Positions 44,496 through 55,848 of a stretch of 64,000 nucleotides of DNA are shown in pieces. The position numbers were made by a program, and so were the translations under genes. Each line of letters starts with the position of its first letter. Position 1 is the stretch's first letter. The notes under the pieces are model-generated. The model saw only the letters and a program-made list of their open reading frames with translations, was not told where the DNA came from and did not search any database. This DNA is from Zygaena filipendulae. Taxonomy: Eukaryota; Arthropoda; Insecta; Lepidoptera; Zygaenidae. The DNA is taken from the NCBI GenBank assembly GCA_907165275.2, contig OU015655.1, positions 2,306,501 to 2,370,500 on the forward strand, read 5' to 3'.

Positions 44496-44730
44496 CTAGC
44501 TGTCCCCCGCGATTTCATCCGCGGTAATTTCGGAGTTCCCGCGGAGGTTGCGGGAAAAAAGTACTCTATGTCCTTCAGTTCCCGAGGGAATTCCGGGATA
44601 AAACCTATCCTATCTTTTAAGTTGGACCATTTTATGAATGGTTACAAAATTTTATCAAAATCCGTTCAGTAATTTCGGAGTCCATCGCGGGCAAACAACG
44701 TGACACGTGATTTATATATATTAGATTAAT
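44496..44730 (-). mobile_element. Helitron-like element
   Basis: CTAGCTGTCCCCCGCGATTT, then a second block TTCCCGAGGGAATTCCGGG, ending TATATATATTAGATTAA. Same two-block form as 52180 and 54632. Confidence 0.7.
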
Positions 44731-45161
44731 ATTTTGACAGAAAATTAACATTTTAAATTAATAATATAAATAAAACTACATTCAAATATTTTATTAAATA
44801 GAACGTTTTACATTTAAGTTATTTTAGTTAAATTTTAGTTTAATTTTATAATAGGGTGCTATATTATATTCATTTAGGATGTAATTATAAAGGAAGAACT
44901 AATTCATGCCCTTGATAGTTCATGTTTAGATGTTATTACTAAAAATACATTTGTTTTTTTTTTAATCACGGTAAAACCATTTAAAAATCTAACTTCACGT
45001 GGTTAGGGTATAAATATAGGGTATAATTGATAAAACTGAACTTGATAAATGGACAAAGATTATTTCAATTCTAAACATGTAGTTTCTGAGATAAGTGCTC
45101 TCAACTAAAAAAAAATCTATAAATATAAATTTATGTGGATCACAGAAAAAAAAATACTCAC

Positions 45162-45345
45162 TTGCCTAACGCTACGATCAAGCTTGACGGCTATCGATAA
45201 AGCCGGTTGCGATGATGTGACATATTTGGGTCAGGATGATCAGCAGTATGGTGAATGCGACGCATATAAACACAATCTCTATCAGGTCGAACTCGCTGCA
45301 TAGGTTTTGCTGTGGCGGAAATTCTGCGTTGCCCATCTTAGTTGT
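45162..45345 (-). CDS. small membrane-protein exon A (52-aa ORF, 45336-45178)
   Basis: An acceptor-like tatgccag is followed by a short leader and ATG, giving MGNAEFPPQQNLCSEFDLIE, then a long hydrophobic run (IVFICVAFTILLIILTQICH) and the end ATGFIDSRQA-TGA. After 15 more bases comes a good donor (GTGAGT at 45161). The predicted product would be a single-pass protein with a short polar N-terminus. I do not recognise the family. A one-base shift just before the stop opens a second frame (KLDRSVRQ) that splices in phase to exon B. Confidence 0.5.
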
Positions 45346-45462
45346 CTGGCATAGTGAAGAAATGATGATGTTTTTATTACCTATACTATATGCATGTAAC
45401 GCGCCTTCAAAGAACATCTATTACTAGCTGTCCCCCGGGGTAATTTTAGAGTTCCCGCGGGA

Positions 45463-45825
45463 ATTGGCTACTTAACTAAATTTTTATTTAATCCGTCGTG
45501 TAGATTAATTACAAAATATTGGACACGTATTTTTTCATATTTTTTCAATTTTAACACAATCAAAAAATAAGGACGAACATCATACATTGAGTTGAAATTT
45601 CAATTTCGGGTGACGTCACAACCCGGTGCAGTTTGTGTGGGGCTTAGGTATACCGAATACTGACGTCACGTGTCCCTAAACCCTAAACCCTAAACTTTAA
45701 TGCGCTTTCTCTATGTTATTTTTCATTAATTAGATAAAGCAAAAAATACGTGTCTATTATTTTTTTATTTTCTAACTGACGGACTAATTAGAATTTTGAT
45801 ATTCATACCCTGGAAAATACCCAAT
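45463..45825. mobile_element. family A MITE inserted in a Helitron-like stub
   Basis: ATTGGCTACTTAACTAAATT at the left, GGAAAATACCCAATT at the right; TGACGTCA at 45611 and 45661. The stub CTAGCTGTCCCCCGGGG (45424-45462) adjoins it. CCCTAAA is repeated three times at 45674-45695. Confidence 0.75.
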
Positions 45826-46239
45826 TCCTTGGTAAAAAAAAGTATCCTATATTCTTCTCTGTACTCCTGATAACGTGTATGCAAAATTTAATGGTGATCG
45901 GTCCAGAAGTTCACGCGTGATGACGTGTCCAAGGGGAATAGGGATTCATTTTAATATCTAGGCACACATAGATATAGCATAGAGATACCTATTACAAAAT
46001 AGAGCTTTAACAATTAATATTATTCTTTCTACAAGGTCATTACTATTCTTCTTATTATGTGCATAATGTATACGTAGTATTTCATACGTATTGCATTTTA
46101 GCATTTGAAATTGCACTTATTATACCTATAGCCTAATACATGGGAAAGTTTGCGACGACGTTTGGCTGTTTGTTACTCAGTGATGCACAGACGGCTTGAA
46201 GAATTTGGATGGAATTTAGTGCACAGATAGAATATGTTC

Positions 46240-46500
46240 TGGATTTGTTAGCACCCTTGATTGTGTAGTTACCGGACCAGGTCGCGGGGTCGATCCGCGC
46301 ATCAGGGTAAGCATTTGTGTTTACCTAAGTCTAGTGTTTAGTATGTATGTACAAACAAAAAAGTATACATATCATTATGTATAAGTACTTGTATGTAGGT
46401 ATATCATTTCTCTGGTACCTACCCATATATCTACAACACACACAGGTATGCCAGGTAGCGCTGTGTGTCCAAAGAATAAAGAAATAAATAAAGAAATCGA
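46240..46500 (+). mobile_element. SINE-like repeat
   Basis: A tRNA-like B box (GGGGTCGATCCGCGC) is followed by GTAAGCATTTGTGTTTACCT, a GTATGTA-rich body and an AAATAAATAAAG tail. Typical of a lepidopteran SINE layout. The A box is not clear. Confidence 0.5.
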
Positions 46501-46900
46501 TCGATTGATCTTTACTTGGCAGTCAAATGAAAATCTTTTTGATATGCTTAAAAGCCTTCACTGTCATCAGAATGGGCGGTGGAATTTTCAGTTCATAATA
46601 ACCTGTAAATAACAAAAATGTATAATACGTATAATAATAAATTAATACCTGGGCGACCGAGCTTCACTCGTAGCGCCATCTGTTGTTAAGTATAGAAAAG
46701 CAGCAACAAACACTCATTTTTCATTTCCTAAAAACACGGATAAAACGACGTTTCCTAAAAATAAAACCTAGCTAGATCGATTGATCGCCCCCGAAACCCC
46801 CTGCATACTAAATTTCATGAAAATCGGGAGCTGTTTCCGAGATTCAGATTATATACACTACAGGGCGTCCCACGAATATGTCACATGGAGGGAAAGTACG

Positions 46901-47262
46901 TTGAATATTGTAGATGGAACATTTTACTGAAAGAAGACATTATTTGAATTTTAAAAACAATTTAAACTGCATCGCACTGCATTCATAGATATTTAAATAA
47001 TTACATGGTTGAACCGGGAATCGATCGTTAAAATTCATGGTCTTCATTTTAATTTTGACACTATGTTATTTAGCAAAAAATAATCCTTATCATGAAAGAA
47101 GCCTTTTGATCGGTATGATAAAGCTACAGGGTGATTATTTTTCTCATGTAACGGATTCGATTTCCGGTTCAACTATGTAATTATTTAAATATCTGTGAAT
47201 GCAGTTTAAATTGTTTTTTAAATTCAAATAATGTCTTCTTTCAGTGAAATGTTCTCAATGTT
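46901..47262. mobile_element. foldback element with about 110-bp arms
   Basis: Left arm GAACATTTTACTGAAAGAAG to GTTGAACCGGGAATCGATCG. The right arm (47150-47262) is its complement with few changes. About 115 bp of unique spacer lies between. Confidence 0.75.
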
Positions 47263-47558
47263 GCAATCTATCAAAACTTATCGCAACTTTATCTTGTATA
47301 CAGATTGCAGACACAGCTGTCCACACTGTGTTTTTCACACTAAAAACTTTGAACAAAATATAAATCTAAATACTTCATCCCATTGAAACCCTTTCACACT
47401 GAAATCTAGGTAAGTACAACGAGTAGGTAAAGACTCTACATCGTACTGTAAGCGCGCAAGGTACAAAATTATATAACTAGGAACGTTATGGGTTTTTAAC
47501 CTTAGTAGGTACTTTTTACCGGGTTCATAGTGGAAGTCATAAGTAGTCATATTAATTA

Positions 47559-47880
47559 CTAGCTGACCCCCGCGGTTTCACCCGCGGTAATTTCGGAGTA
47601 CTCGCGGGGATTCCGGGATAAAAAGTACCCTGCTATGTCACTCAGGATCACTTTAGCTTCCTATAAGTGAAGGAATTTTTGAAAACGGTTCAATAGATCC
47701 AGAGATTATAACCACACAGACTCCGGAATTCCCGCGGGAATCCTGGGACAAAAAGTACCCTATGACACTCAGGATCACTGTAGCTTCTTATAAGTGAAAG
47801 AATTTCCAAATAGATCCAGAGATTACCCCTTACAACGTCACAAACTCACAAACTTGCTCTTTATAATATTAGTATAGATA
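47559..47880 (-). mobile_element. Helitron-like element with a tandem internal duplication
   Basis: CTAGCTGACCCCCGCGGTTT at the left. The block CACTCAGGATCACTGTAGCT occurs twice about 130 bp apart; it ends CTCTTTATAATATTAGTATA. Confidence 0.7.
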
Positions 47881-48479
47881 TAGTAAATAGTAATATAGTT
47901 TAGATGACTACGTATGACCTTGTTATCCGTGTCTCTACACCCCACGTATCTGATTTGTTAAACAAAATTTTCATTGTATAAATTACCTACTCACTTTCTT
48001 CATCCATTTCCTTCATTTTGTGTTGTTATATCATGCTGTTTTAGTTTGTATCGCTTATAAATTTAGTTGATGTTGTGTTAAAATCATTTTGTCGACAAAA
48101 TATAGTTCACTGCCATTATGGTGTTTGACACTGACCAAAGAGAATATAATCACTGAGTTTTGACAATATTGTGGTATATCAGCCAGGTACTTTGGAAGTT
48201 TTCTTCAACATTTTTGAGCATTAGGTTCCGGTTAGCATCAACAGGGTCCTTTGCGCTCTTGGACATCAAAAAAATAGTAGATAGTCGATTGTTACTATTT
48301 TTTTATTAGACGCCATAATTGAAAACGAATTAAAAATAGATAAGTACCTACCTATTGTACATATATTAAGATAAAAATAATCTTTGGTGTCTCTTTGTGT
48401 CTGATATTTTTTTCTGAGTATATTTATTACTTTGAGACTATAGTAACGTAGGTTCATAAATATTTTTTTCGAGGGTGAA
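47881..48479. other. AT-rich intergenic DNA
   Basis: Nothing recognised. Confidence 0.35.
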
Positions 48480-48737
48480 GTGACATCTCTGCTTTCCTTC
48501 CTAAATGAAAATTACTGCTGCGCTACCTTTACGTGTTGTCGTTTTGGTAGAGTCAGTCCGTCGTATTTCTTACGATGCTGTGACTCTAGCTATTTCAAAG
48601 ATTTCTTAAAAATTACATCAGATGGCTCTGTTTGTAAGGTCAAAATTTCAAAACTAACGAAATTTCAACTCGTAATGAATTCTTTGAAAGATATTAATAA
48701 TTTTTCAGATACCCACAGTAAATTGGATATTCATTGA
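48480..48737 (+). other. 85-codon open frame, possible exon
   Basis: The frame opens after an acceptor-like gagggtgaag (no ATG at its start) and contains several cysteines (ENYCCATFTCCRFGRVSP). It ends SKLDIH-TGA. It is AT-rich and unrecognised, and may be chance. Confidence 0.2.
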
Positions 48738-49020
48738 TTAAATATATTAAAACAAATATCTGTACTAAAAGATCAGCTCTGTACAAAGAGTAGGTAAGTC
48801 AAAGAGTAAAATACCTAAACATACAGGTAAGTGGTAGAATAGATGCTCGACACAACATTAGTTTGATTGTGAACTCTAAGGACGGTGGTTGTGTGTCCTA
48901 TGCATGGCGCCCGCGACGATGTTTGATTTAATTTTTTTTTGTCACTAATAACAAATTTCATGTATGAGAATATTGTGGACATGTGAACATGATATTCGTA
49001 TTTATTGGGAATAATAAAAA

Positions 49021-49221
49021 ATGTTTGTACAACCGCGAGTAATGTTTTCCAGTAACGCGAGTGAGGGTTTCGGTCTGCCAGTAGAGTCTATCATGAGGTG
49101 CGAAGATTTTAAAAGCAATTTTGCGAGGAAACTCTCGAACCGTTACATCTCAAGGCCACCGCTGAGACAGGATACGACGTTGAAGCCACAGCCGAGGAGC
49201 CTTGATGAGGTCTTTAAAAAT
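49021..49221 (+). CDS. candidate first coding exon, 67 codons
   Basis: ATG opens MFVQPRVMFSSNASEGFGLP and the frame runs to RSLDEVFKN, where AAAAAT is followed by a perfect donor GTAAGT in phase 0. The sequence is not repeated elsewhere in the window and codon use is ordinary. I found no matching downstream exon in the window; the gene could extend across the following repeats. Family unknown. Confidence 0.35.
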
Positions 49222-49357
49222 GTAAGTATATTAGGTATTTAAGTATCCATACTAATCTTTATAACAAACTCACAAACTTTAGCTCTTTATAATATTAGTA
49301 TAGACTGTCATGATATCCTTTGAGGAGACCTTCGTTCAGCAAAGGCATTATTAGTCT

Positions 49358-49546
49358 GTCAAGATTGTACATAAAAATGAATTGCTGTTTGTTTGTCTCG
49401 CTAAAACACGAGAATGGCTGGACCGATTTGGCTAATTTTGATCTTCAATTATTTGTGGGAAATCAGGGAAGGTTCGTATTAAAAAAAATTGGGAGTTCCT
49501 GCGGGAATTCCGAAACTCACGCGAGTGGAACCGCGGGGCACAGCTA
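49358..49546 (+). mobile_element. Helitron-like element
   Basis: ACATAAAAATGAATTGCTGT at the left, GGAACCGCGGGGCACAGCTAG at the right. The same subfamily as 2252 and 5728. Confidence 0.7.
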
Positions 49547-49549
49547 GTA

Positions 49550-49925
49550 TATTATAAATGCGCGAGGAACTCTGTCAGTTTGTCTCTCTGTTACCTTTTC
49601 ACGCCTTAACCAATCTACCGTTCACAAATGGTTCACAATAAAATTTTGCTTACACTTGGGAACTCGCACCAGTCGCACCCCTTGGCCACAATCTCGGCGG
49701 CGGCGGCGGCGACGGCGGCAGCGGCAAAAACAAATGGTAGACAACATAAGAAGTAGGCCACAGCTCGCACTGATAGCTGTGGCCGATCTACTTCGTATGT
49801 TGTGTTATATATAGATAGAGTTCGCGCCGCCCTTAGATTATTGCGGGTGGTGATCGGTTGAGTCGTTAAGGCATAAATAGTAGGTAACAAACAAACAAAT
49901 AAACTTACATTTGCATTTATAATAA
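49550..49925. repeat. two Helitron-like 5' halves in opposite orientation around a GC-rich insert
   Basis: TATATTATAAATGCGCGAGG at the left (+) and CATTTATAATAAAC at the right (-) bracket a non-repeat centre. The centre contains (GGC)n and a hairpin at 49741-49803 with 25-bp and 29-bp arms. Confidence 0.55.
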
Positions 49926-50079
49926 ACTATAGCTGTTTCCAGGGAGAATTTCGCGATAAAAAGTATTCTATTTCCTTTTCTGACAACGTCTATGCAAAAT
50001 TTAATGGTGATCGGTCCAGCCGTTCATGCGTGATGCCGTGACCAAGGGAAATAGGGATTCATTTTTATATACATATATC

Positions 50080-50368
50080 TTAATATATATAAAACACGTG
50101 TCACGTTGTTTGTCCGCGATGGAATCCGAACTAAACTGAACTGAACGGATTTTGATAAAATTTTGTAACCATTTATAATATGGTCCAACTTAAAAGATAG
50201 GATAGTTTTTATTCCGGAATCCCCGCGGGAACTCCGGCACTAATGCGGGGAACAGCTAATCACCGTAAACTACTGTCGGAGTACAAAGAAGGACGTAGAG
50301 TACTTTTTTCCCGGAATTCCCGCGGGAACTCCGAAATTACCGCGGATGAAATCGCGTGGGACGGCTAG
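50080..50368 (+). mobile_element. Helitron-like element, two-block form
   Basis: ATATATAAAACACGTGTCAC at the left. It holds two successive CCCGCGGGAACTCC blocks and ends GGGACGGCTAG. Confidence 0.7.
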
Positions 50369-50399
50369 TTATAATATATAGATGGATAATCACTACATA

Positions 50400-50730
50400 T
50401 TATCAAAACAAAACCCTCCGCCGGGTTTGTCTATCTGTCTGTCCGTTCGCAATAAACTCAAAAACTACTGAACGGATTTTCATACAGTTTTCACCAATAG
50501 AGAGAGAGCGAGTGATCAGATGAGCAGAGCATGCAAGAGATATTATCTATGTCTCTTTAGATTAGGCACTGTTGATGTTTGTTTCTTTTTCTTGTGTGTT
50601 GTGCTGAACTAAATGTATTTTCTTCTTCTTCTTCTTCTTAAGAGGAAGGTACTTTATACGTACCTATATTTTATTCTGGAATTCCCGCGAGAACTCCGAA
50701 ATCAACGCGGTTGCCGCGGGGGAGAGCTAG
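50400..50730 (+). mobile_element. Helitron-like element with interior insertion
   Basis: CAAAACAAAACCCTCCGCCG, as at 3206. About 130 bp of foreign sequence with (TTC)n, then CGCGAGAACTCC and GGAGAGCTAG. Confidence 0.6.
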
Positions 50731-51227
50731 TAAAAAATAAAAACTAAGAAACAACATTATAGACAAAGGGAAACTTGCTGTGTGCCGCGATCGTACTCGT
50801 AGTATCTATATTATCGAATACACCAATTTGTTTTTGATAAAAAATTTTAACGTTCTTTTCAACTTACCTACCTAGATGGTCAAATAGTGTAAAACTAATG
50901 GAGTTGTGAATATTTTTGACAAAAAACTCTATAGGAATTCATTTAAGTAAGTGAAAGTTACTTTTTTAACAACTCAACATGTACCTATAATTTATTCGCC
51001 AAATAGGTACTTATAAATTCATTCATTGCGACCCGCTCGTTGCTGAGATGCGGTGTCTTTATAAGTGTTTCTTCATCCGACGACCATTAGGCACATAGTA
51101 CACCTAATGATCAACGTTGACTGTTGACCAATAGTAAGATACAAATCTTCGCACTCACCATTACCTATTCTGAGAAAATCTAAACACATCGATATGGCAC
51201 AGGGACGATGAAGTAATGCGAATTCTT

Positions 51228-51898
51228 AATGTTATAAACGCGAATGTAAATTTTTTTACTTGTTAGGCTTTCACGCTTTAATTGCTCGGCTGATTATCAT
51301 GAAATTTCGCATACACGTTGTCAGGTGTACGTACAAATAACCGGCCAAGTGCGAGTCGGACTCGCCCACGAAGGGTTCCGTACCATTATCTATAAAAACG
51401 GCAAAAAAATCATGTCTGTTGTATGGGAGCCCCCTTAAATATTTTTTTAACTTTATGTAGGTATATTCACTTTAAAAATAATTTTTTTTTTATTTTTGAA
51501 GTGAATATACATATACCTAAATATTCTGTGAATATTTCAAGTGTCTACCTGTTGCCGTTATCAATATCGAGCAAAAACGAGCAAAAAAATCACGTTTGTT
51601 ATATGGGAGCCCCTTTAAATATTTATTTCATTATGTTTTTTTTAGTATTTGTTGCTATAGCGGCAACAGAAATACATCACCTGTGAAATTTTCAACTGAC
51701 TGACCATCACGGTTCATAAGATACAGCCTGGTGATAGACGTACGGACGGACGGACGAAAGCGAAGTCTTAGTGATAGGGTCCCGTTTTATCCTTTGGTTA
51801 CGGAACCCCAAAAAGGACATAGGCAATTTTATATCGCGGAATTCCTGCGGAAACTCCGTTAATGAACGCGGGTGAAACCGCGGGAGCAGCCAGTACCT
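51228..51898 (+). mobile_element. Helitron-like element split by another repeat
   Basis: 5' half TTAATGTTATAAACGCGAAT to ACACGTTGTCAGGTGTACGT. The 3' half resumes AAAAGGACATAGGCAATTTT and ends GTGAAACCGCGGGAGCAGCC. Confidence 0.7.
51335..51807 (+). mobile_element. interspersed repeat GGCCAAGTGCGAGTCGGACT...GGTTACGGAACCCC
   Basis: A repeat widespread in moth genomes, recognised by GGCCAAGTGCGAGTCGGACT and ACGAAGGGTTCCGTACCATT at the left and GGTTACGGAACCCC at the right. Two ATGGGAGCCCCCTTAAAT-type blocks sit inside. No protein is coded. Confidence 0.7.
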
Positions 51899-52179
51899 AT
51901 TTATTCCGAGAGTGTTAAATTTCACGACACGATTGACAAACAATCAATTCAAAAACATCCGCCAAAAGAGTGCAAAAATTGAAATACCTACTGAGTGTGC
52001 TCATTTATAATATTTCAAAACAGCTTTTTTATGTCGTATGCTTTTATAGTTGTATTTGTGTTTATTCAAATAAAATTGCTACATTGGGCTTTCATTCTTT
52101 TTCGTTTTTACCTATCGACGCTACTAGTAAAAAGGTCAGATAGATAAATAACTAATTATTCGATGAAAATTATAAATAA

Positions 52180-52465
52180 CTAGCTGTCCTCCGCGATTTC
52201 ATCCGCGGTAATTTCGGAGTTCCCGCGGGAATTCCGGGAAAAAGGTACTCTACGTCTTTGTACCCCTGACAACGACGATTACGGCGGTGTACGGTGATTA
52301 GCTGTTCCCTCGGGAATTCCGGGATAAAAACTATCCTATCTTTTAAGTTGGACCATATTGTAAAATAATGAAGTACAAAATTTTATCAAAATCCGTTCAG
52401 TTCAGTAGTTTCGGAGTCCATCGCGGACAAACAACGTGACACGTGATTTATATATATTAAGATTA
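52180..52465 (-). mobile_element. Helitron-like element, two-block form
   Basis: CTAGCTGTCCTCCGCGATTT, then CTGTTCCCTCGGGAATTCCG, ending CACGTGATTTATATATATTA. Confidence 0.7.
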
Positions 52466-53042
52466 TTAATGCAAAAAAGTTTTTTTTTTCATCTCACAAG
52501 TCGTCATTGATCCTCCTATTGAACGACCGACGCGCGACGGTAGATAACAAATAAGGGTAGAACCACAGAGAAAAGAAATAACTAGAGATGACATGTGGGC
52601 GGGGCTGGCGCGCCACGGTTGCTAAGGAAGTTAGAGCAAAATATGCTCCAACTTTCTAAAAACTTCTTTTGTTGGCATCCCGTATATTATATTTTCCACA
52701 ATAAGTATTCCCAAAATTGTGAATTTTGTAAACAACGACTAGGTCAAAACCTAACCATTTGTTACGTTAGTGAATGTTTTTGTGCACGATGAACAGTTTT
52801 GTGTACTACAATCACCCGGCAACACTGGTTTTCGTTTGTTTCCATACTAAACTGGGTTGTCACTTCTATCTGTTCTGTGGGTAGAACAATCAGGTTTTGG
52901 GCGCCAACAGGGGAGAGACAGGTTGTGCAGCTTGCACCTCAAATTGAGAATCCTGGTATCATTGTGATATAATAAATGTAACTTAATTTTTTTATTTAAA
53001 ACTTAGACATATAGATAGATACAGATTTATGGGATAAGTATC

Positions 53043-53236
53043 TCTTAAAAGTCAAAGTCAAAGTCAAAGTCAAATCCTTTATTCAAATTTGGCCCATAAT
53101 GTGGCTCTTTTTGACGTCAGTATAACTACAGCTACCATGACAGCACCCATAAAATATCCACCCCTCACAGCTTCCTAGTGCTATGGCTGAAAAGAAGAAG
53201 CTGCCAACAAACTCTTCAGCAGCACGCTGATAGATA
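53043..53236 (-). repeat. non-LTR retrotransposon 3' end with (GTCAAA)n tail
   Basis: AAAGTCAAAGTCAAAGTCAA tail at the left, then CCTTTATTCAAATTTGGCCC and CAAACTCTTCAGCAGCACGC. Best-preserved copy; TGACGTCA at 53112. Confidence 0.7.
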
Positions 53237-53239
53237 GAT

Positions 53240-54630
53240 TGACAACAAAATAAAAAAACAGAATCAAAAAATGCGCGTGTTATTATTTTTCATAATCTTA
53301 ACAAATGGAATTTATCTTAGTAGGCGAAACTGCAGGTACCTACCAAGAAACAAAATATAGTTATTAAAAAATAAATAAAAAACCTTATGTAAAAAAAGAA
53401 GAAGAAATATGTAAGAAATAATTTTACAAAATAATATTATTATATTATTATTATTAATTTTACATATAAAAAACAGGTGAAAATTATAGTGAGTATCTAA
53501 CTACATAAATATAATATGTACTTAGGTTTCCCAAAGATATTGAAACTTCACGCGGTCAACGCGTGGAAACGAGCCAATTTTTATCATGTGCAAAAAAATT
53601 ATTGCCTTACTTTATGATTGTTGTAGTTAATTAAGATTTCCGTTGATGGAAACTTATTTTTGTTTTTTAAATTAAACAATTAAATGACCGTGAGTCGGAG
53701 TTCGACCTTTTGGCCTTTAAAATGTTGTAATTTTAAAATTGTAATTTTTAAATTTTATATATTTTGCACGTTGATAATGCGAGGCAACATATTATAGCGT
53801 AATTCTTCCGTGGGGCAAGCGAACATGCGGGTAAATCTGTGCCGATATTTCCAAAGTTCAAGTGTAGTCACGGTTATTTTTTATCTACTTCCAAAAACGG
53901 TCGAGGAGGTTCTCAATTCGACTGTAATATGTCGTTCGGCCGGTGCCAAGCCAAATAGGTAACAAGTAGATAGACTAAGTCTGCCCCCAAGCAGGCACGA
54001 GCGGGCTTGGCACCGACTTCAAACCGATAAGTAGGTAGTAGGCATACTTAATAAATAATATCATGTACATTTTTGTCTTTCGGATTAAATCGGTATTTTG
54101 TTATTTACTTTTTAGCGTAGTGCATTTTTGTGTGTTTTGAAGTCGGTTTTAATTTTTTATTCAAATTTTGTTTCAGTATCCACTAAAGTCGACTTCTCTT
54201 TATTTTTATTAGAAGAAATGAAACCCATAAATTTGTAAGCCGATTGGTCGGAACTTTATCGTTAGTACTAGGTAATGCTGTAGTGTGGCTTCGCCACAGT
54301 TCGTATGAGAAATAGTCGTGACCCCTCAGTAGATACCTACTGTAATGGGACCGTTTTATACGTGAGAATAAATAACCCGTGACTAAAAGTTAAAAAATCT
54401 CAATCGAATGATAATGAGTATTGTCAAGTGAAAATTGTTAAAACTATAATGGATTGTGTGAATAATGTTTTGTATTGTTGCCTTTGACAATGTGGTAGAT
54501 AAATAAATAACTGTGTATACAAATTTAAAAGCATATTGTTTTACATAGCTAACAAATTAAATATTCAGATTTATGTACTTGTTACATGAAAACAAATAGA
54601 TCGATTTAACTCCTCAAAAACAGTTAACAA
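53240..54630. other. AT-rich intergenic DNA
   Basis: It includes a moth-type fragment near 53885-53925 (ACTTCCAAAAACGGTCGAGG), also met near 16890, 39590 and 41940. No exon. Confidence 0.4.
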
Positions 54631-54631
54631 T

Positions 54632-54914
54632 CTTAATATATATAAATCACGTGTCACGTTGTTTGTCCGCGATGGACTCCGAAACTACTGAAGCGATCGT
54701 GATGAAATTTCGTCACTATGTTGTATTTGGCCCAACTTAAAAGATAGGATAGTTTTTATCCAGGAATTCTCGCGGGAACTCTGGAAATAATGCGGAGAAC
54801 AGCTAATCACTGTAAACTACTGTCAGGGGTACAAAGAAGGACATAGAGTACTTTTTCCCGGAATTCCCGCGGGAACTCCGAATTACCGCGGATGAAATCG
54901 CGGGGGACAGCTAG
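54632..54914 (+). mobile_element. Helitron-like element, two-block form
   Basis: AATATATATAAATCACGTGT at the left, GATGAAATCGCGGGGGACAG then CTAG at the right. Confidence 0.75.
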
Positions 54915-55104
54915 TATACATATAAAATAAGTATTCATAAATGATTAGACAGCAGACTACATTTCACAACCACGAATTTCAGTATTTCATTGCGATCTTT
55001 TTGTACCGTGAAAAAAGTATCCTTTAGTGACATAGGTATGTTAATCCGTAACGTATTCAATTTGTTTAGCAAATTTCACCCAAAATCGTTTAGCTGTTCA
55101 TATA

Positions 55105-55270
55105 CGCTCTGAAGTCAAAGTGATAAGTAGTTGTTCTATGCCCTTTTTCTGACGTCAGTAAAATGATAACGTACCCACAAAAATGCTCGCCTTTCGCACC
55201 TTCCAGCTTCCTGATGCTAAACCCAGAGAGAAGAAAATGCACAAGAAACTCTACAGTATAAAATATCTAA
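55105..55270 (-). repeat. diverged non-LTR 3' end
   Basis: GAAGTCAAAGTGATAAGTAG, TTTTTCTGACGTCAGTAAAA, ACAAGAAACTCTACAG. An older copy of the 53043 repeat. Confidence 0.55.
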
Positions 55271-55695
55271 CTTTACACCAAACTTTGAAATTTCTGTAGC
55301 CAGTTCAAAGATTAGCTCGTACAGACAGACCGATTAAATATGTGCATGTAAAGAATCTGCTGAGCTCAATAGAGGCGGCATTGATTTTGTATTTGTCTCA
55401 CAAATCCCGCCCTTACCGCCAATCAAACCCAGGGCCCCTTAATTATGGAGCAAATTGGCGACATTAATACAATTTAGATATATATTGCTAAAAACAAATT
55501 TTAGCATTATTGTCCATTAAATCAACTAAATATAGACAATATTTACCAAATTAATTATAGTTTTATTATGACAACGTCTATTTTAATTATACTAAAATGA
55601 TTCTTTTTCTTGATCTAATCGACCAAACACGCAGTGACCTCGTCAAATCTATTTAAATCTTATACATATTTTTTTTTTTTATTATTTATATTTTT

Positions 55696-55848
55696 AGCTA
55701 GGTCCCGCGGTTTCACCCGCGTGAGTTTCGGTATTCCCGCAGGAACTCCAAAGTAGCCTAATTAACTTCTCATAACATCAGCTAATTAACAGTGAAAGTC
55801 CCTTCAAATCCAATTATTTCGGAGATTCACCCGCGTGAGTTTCGGAAT
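55696..55848 (-). repeat. Helitron-like element truncated by a MITE
   Basis: TAGCTAGGTCCCGCGGTTTC, CCCGCAGGAACTCCAAAGTA, TTCACCCGCGTGAGTTTCGG, then the family A MITE starts. Confidence 0.6.

Noticed and set aside
49633..49890. 85-codon minus-strand frame with an Ala-rich helix
   Set aside because: The Ala run is a (GGC)n repeat, and the ends lie in Helitron-like sequence.
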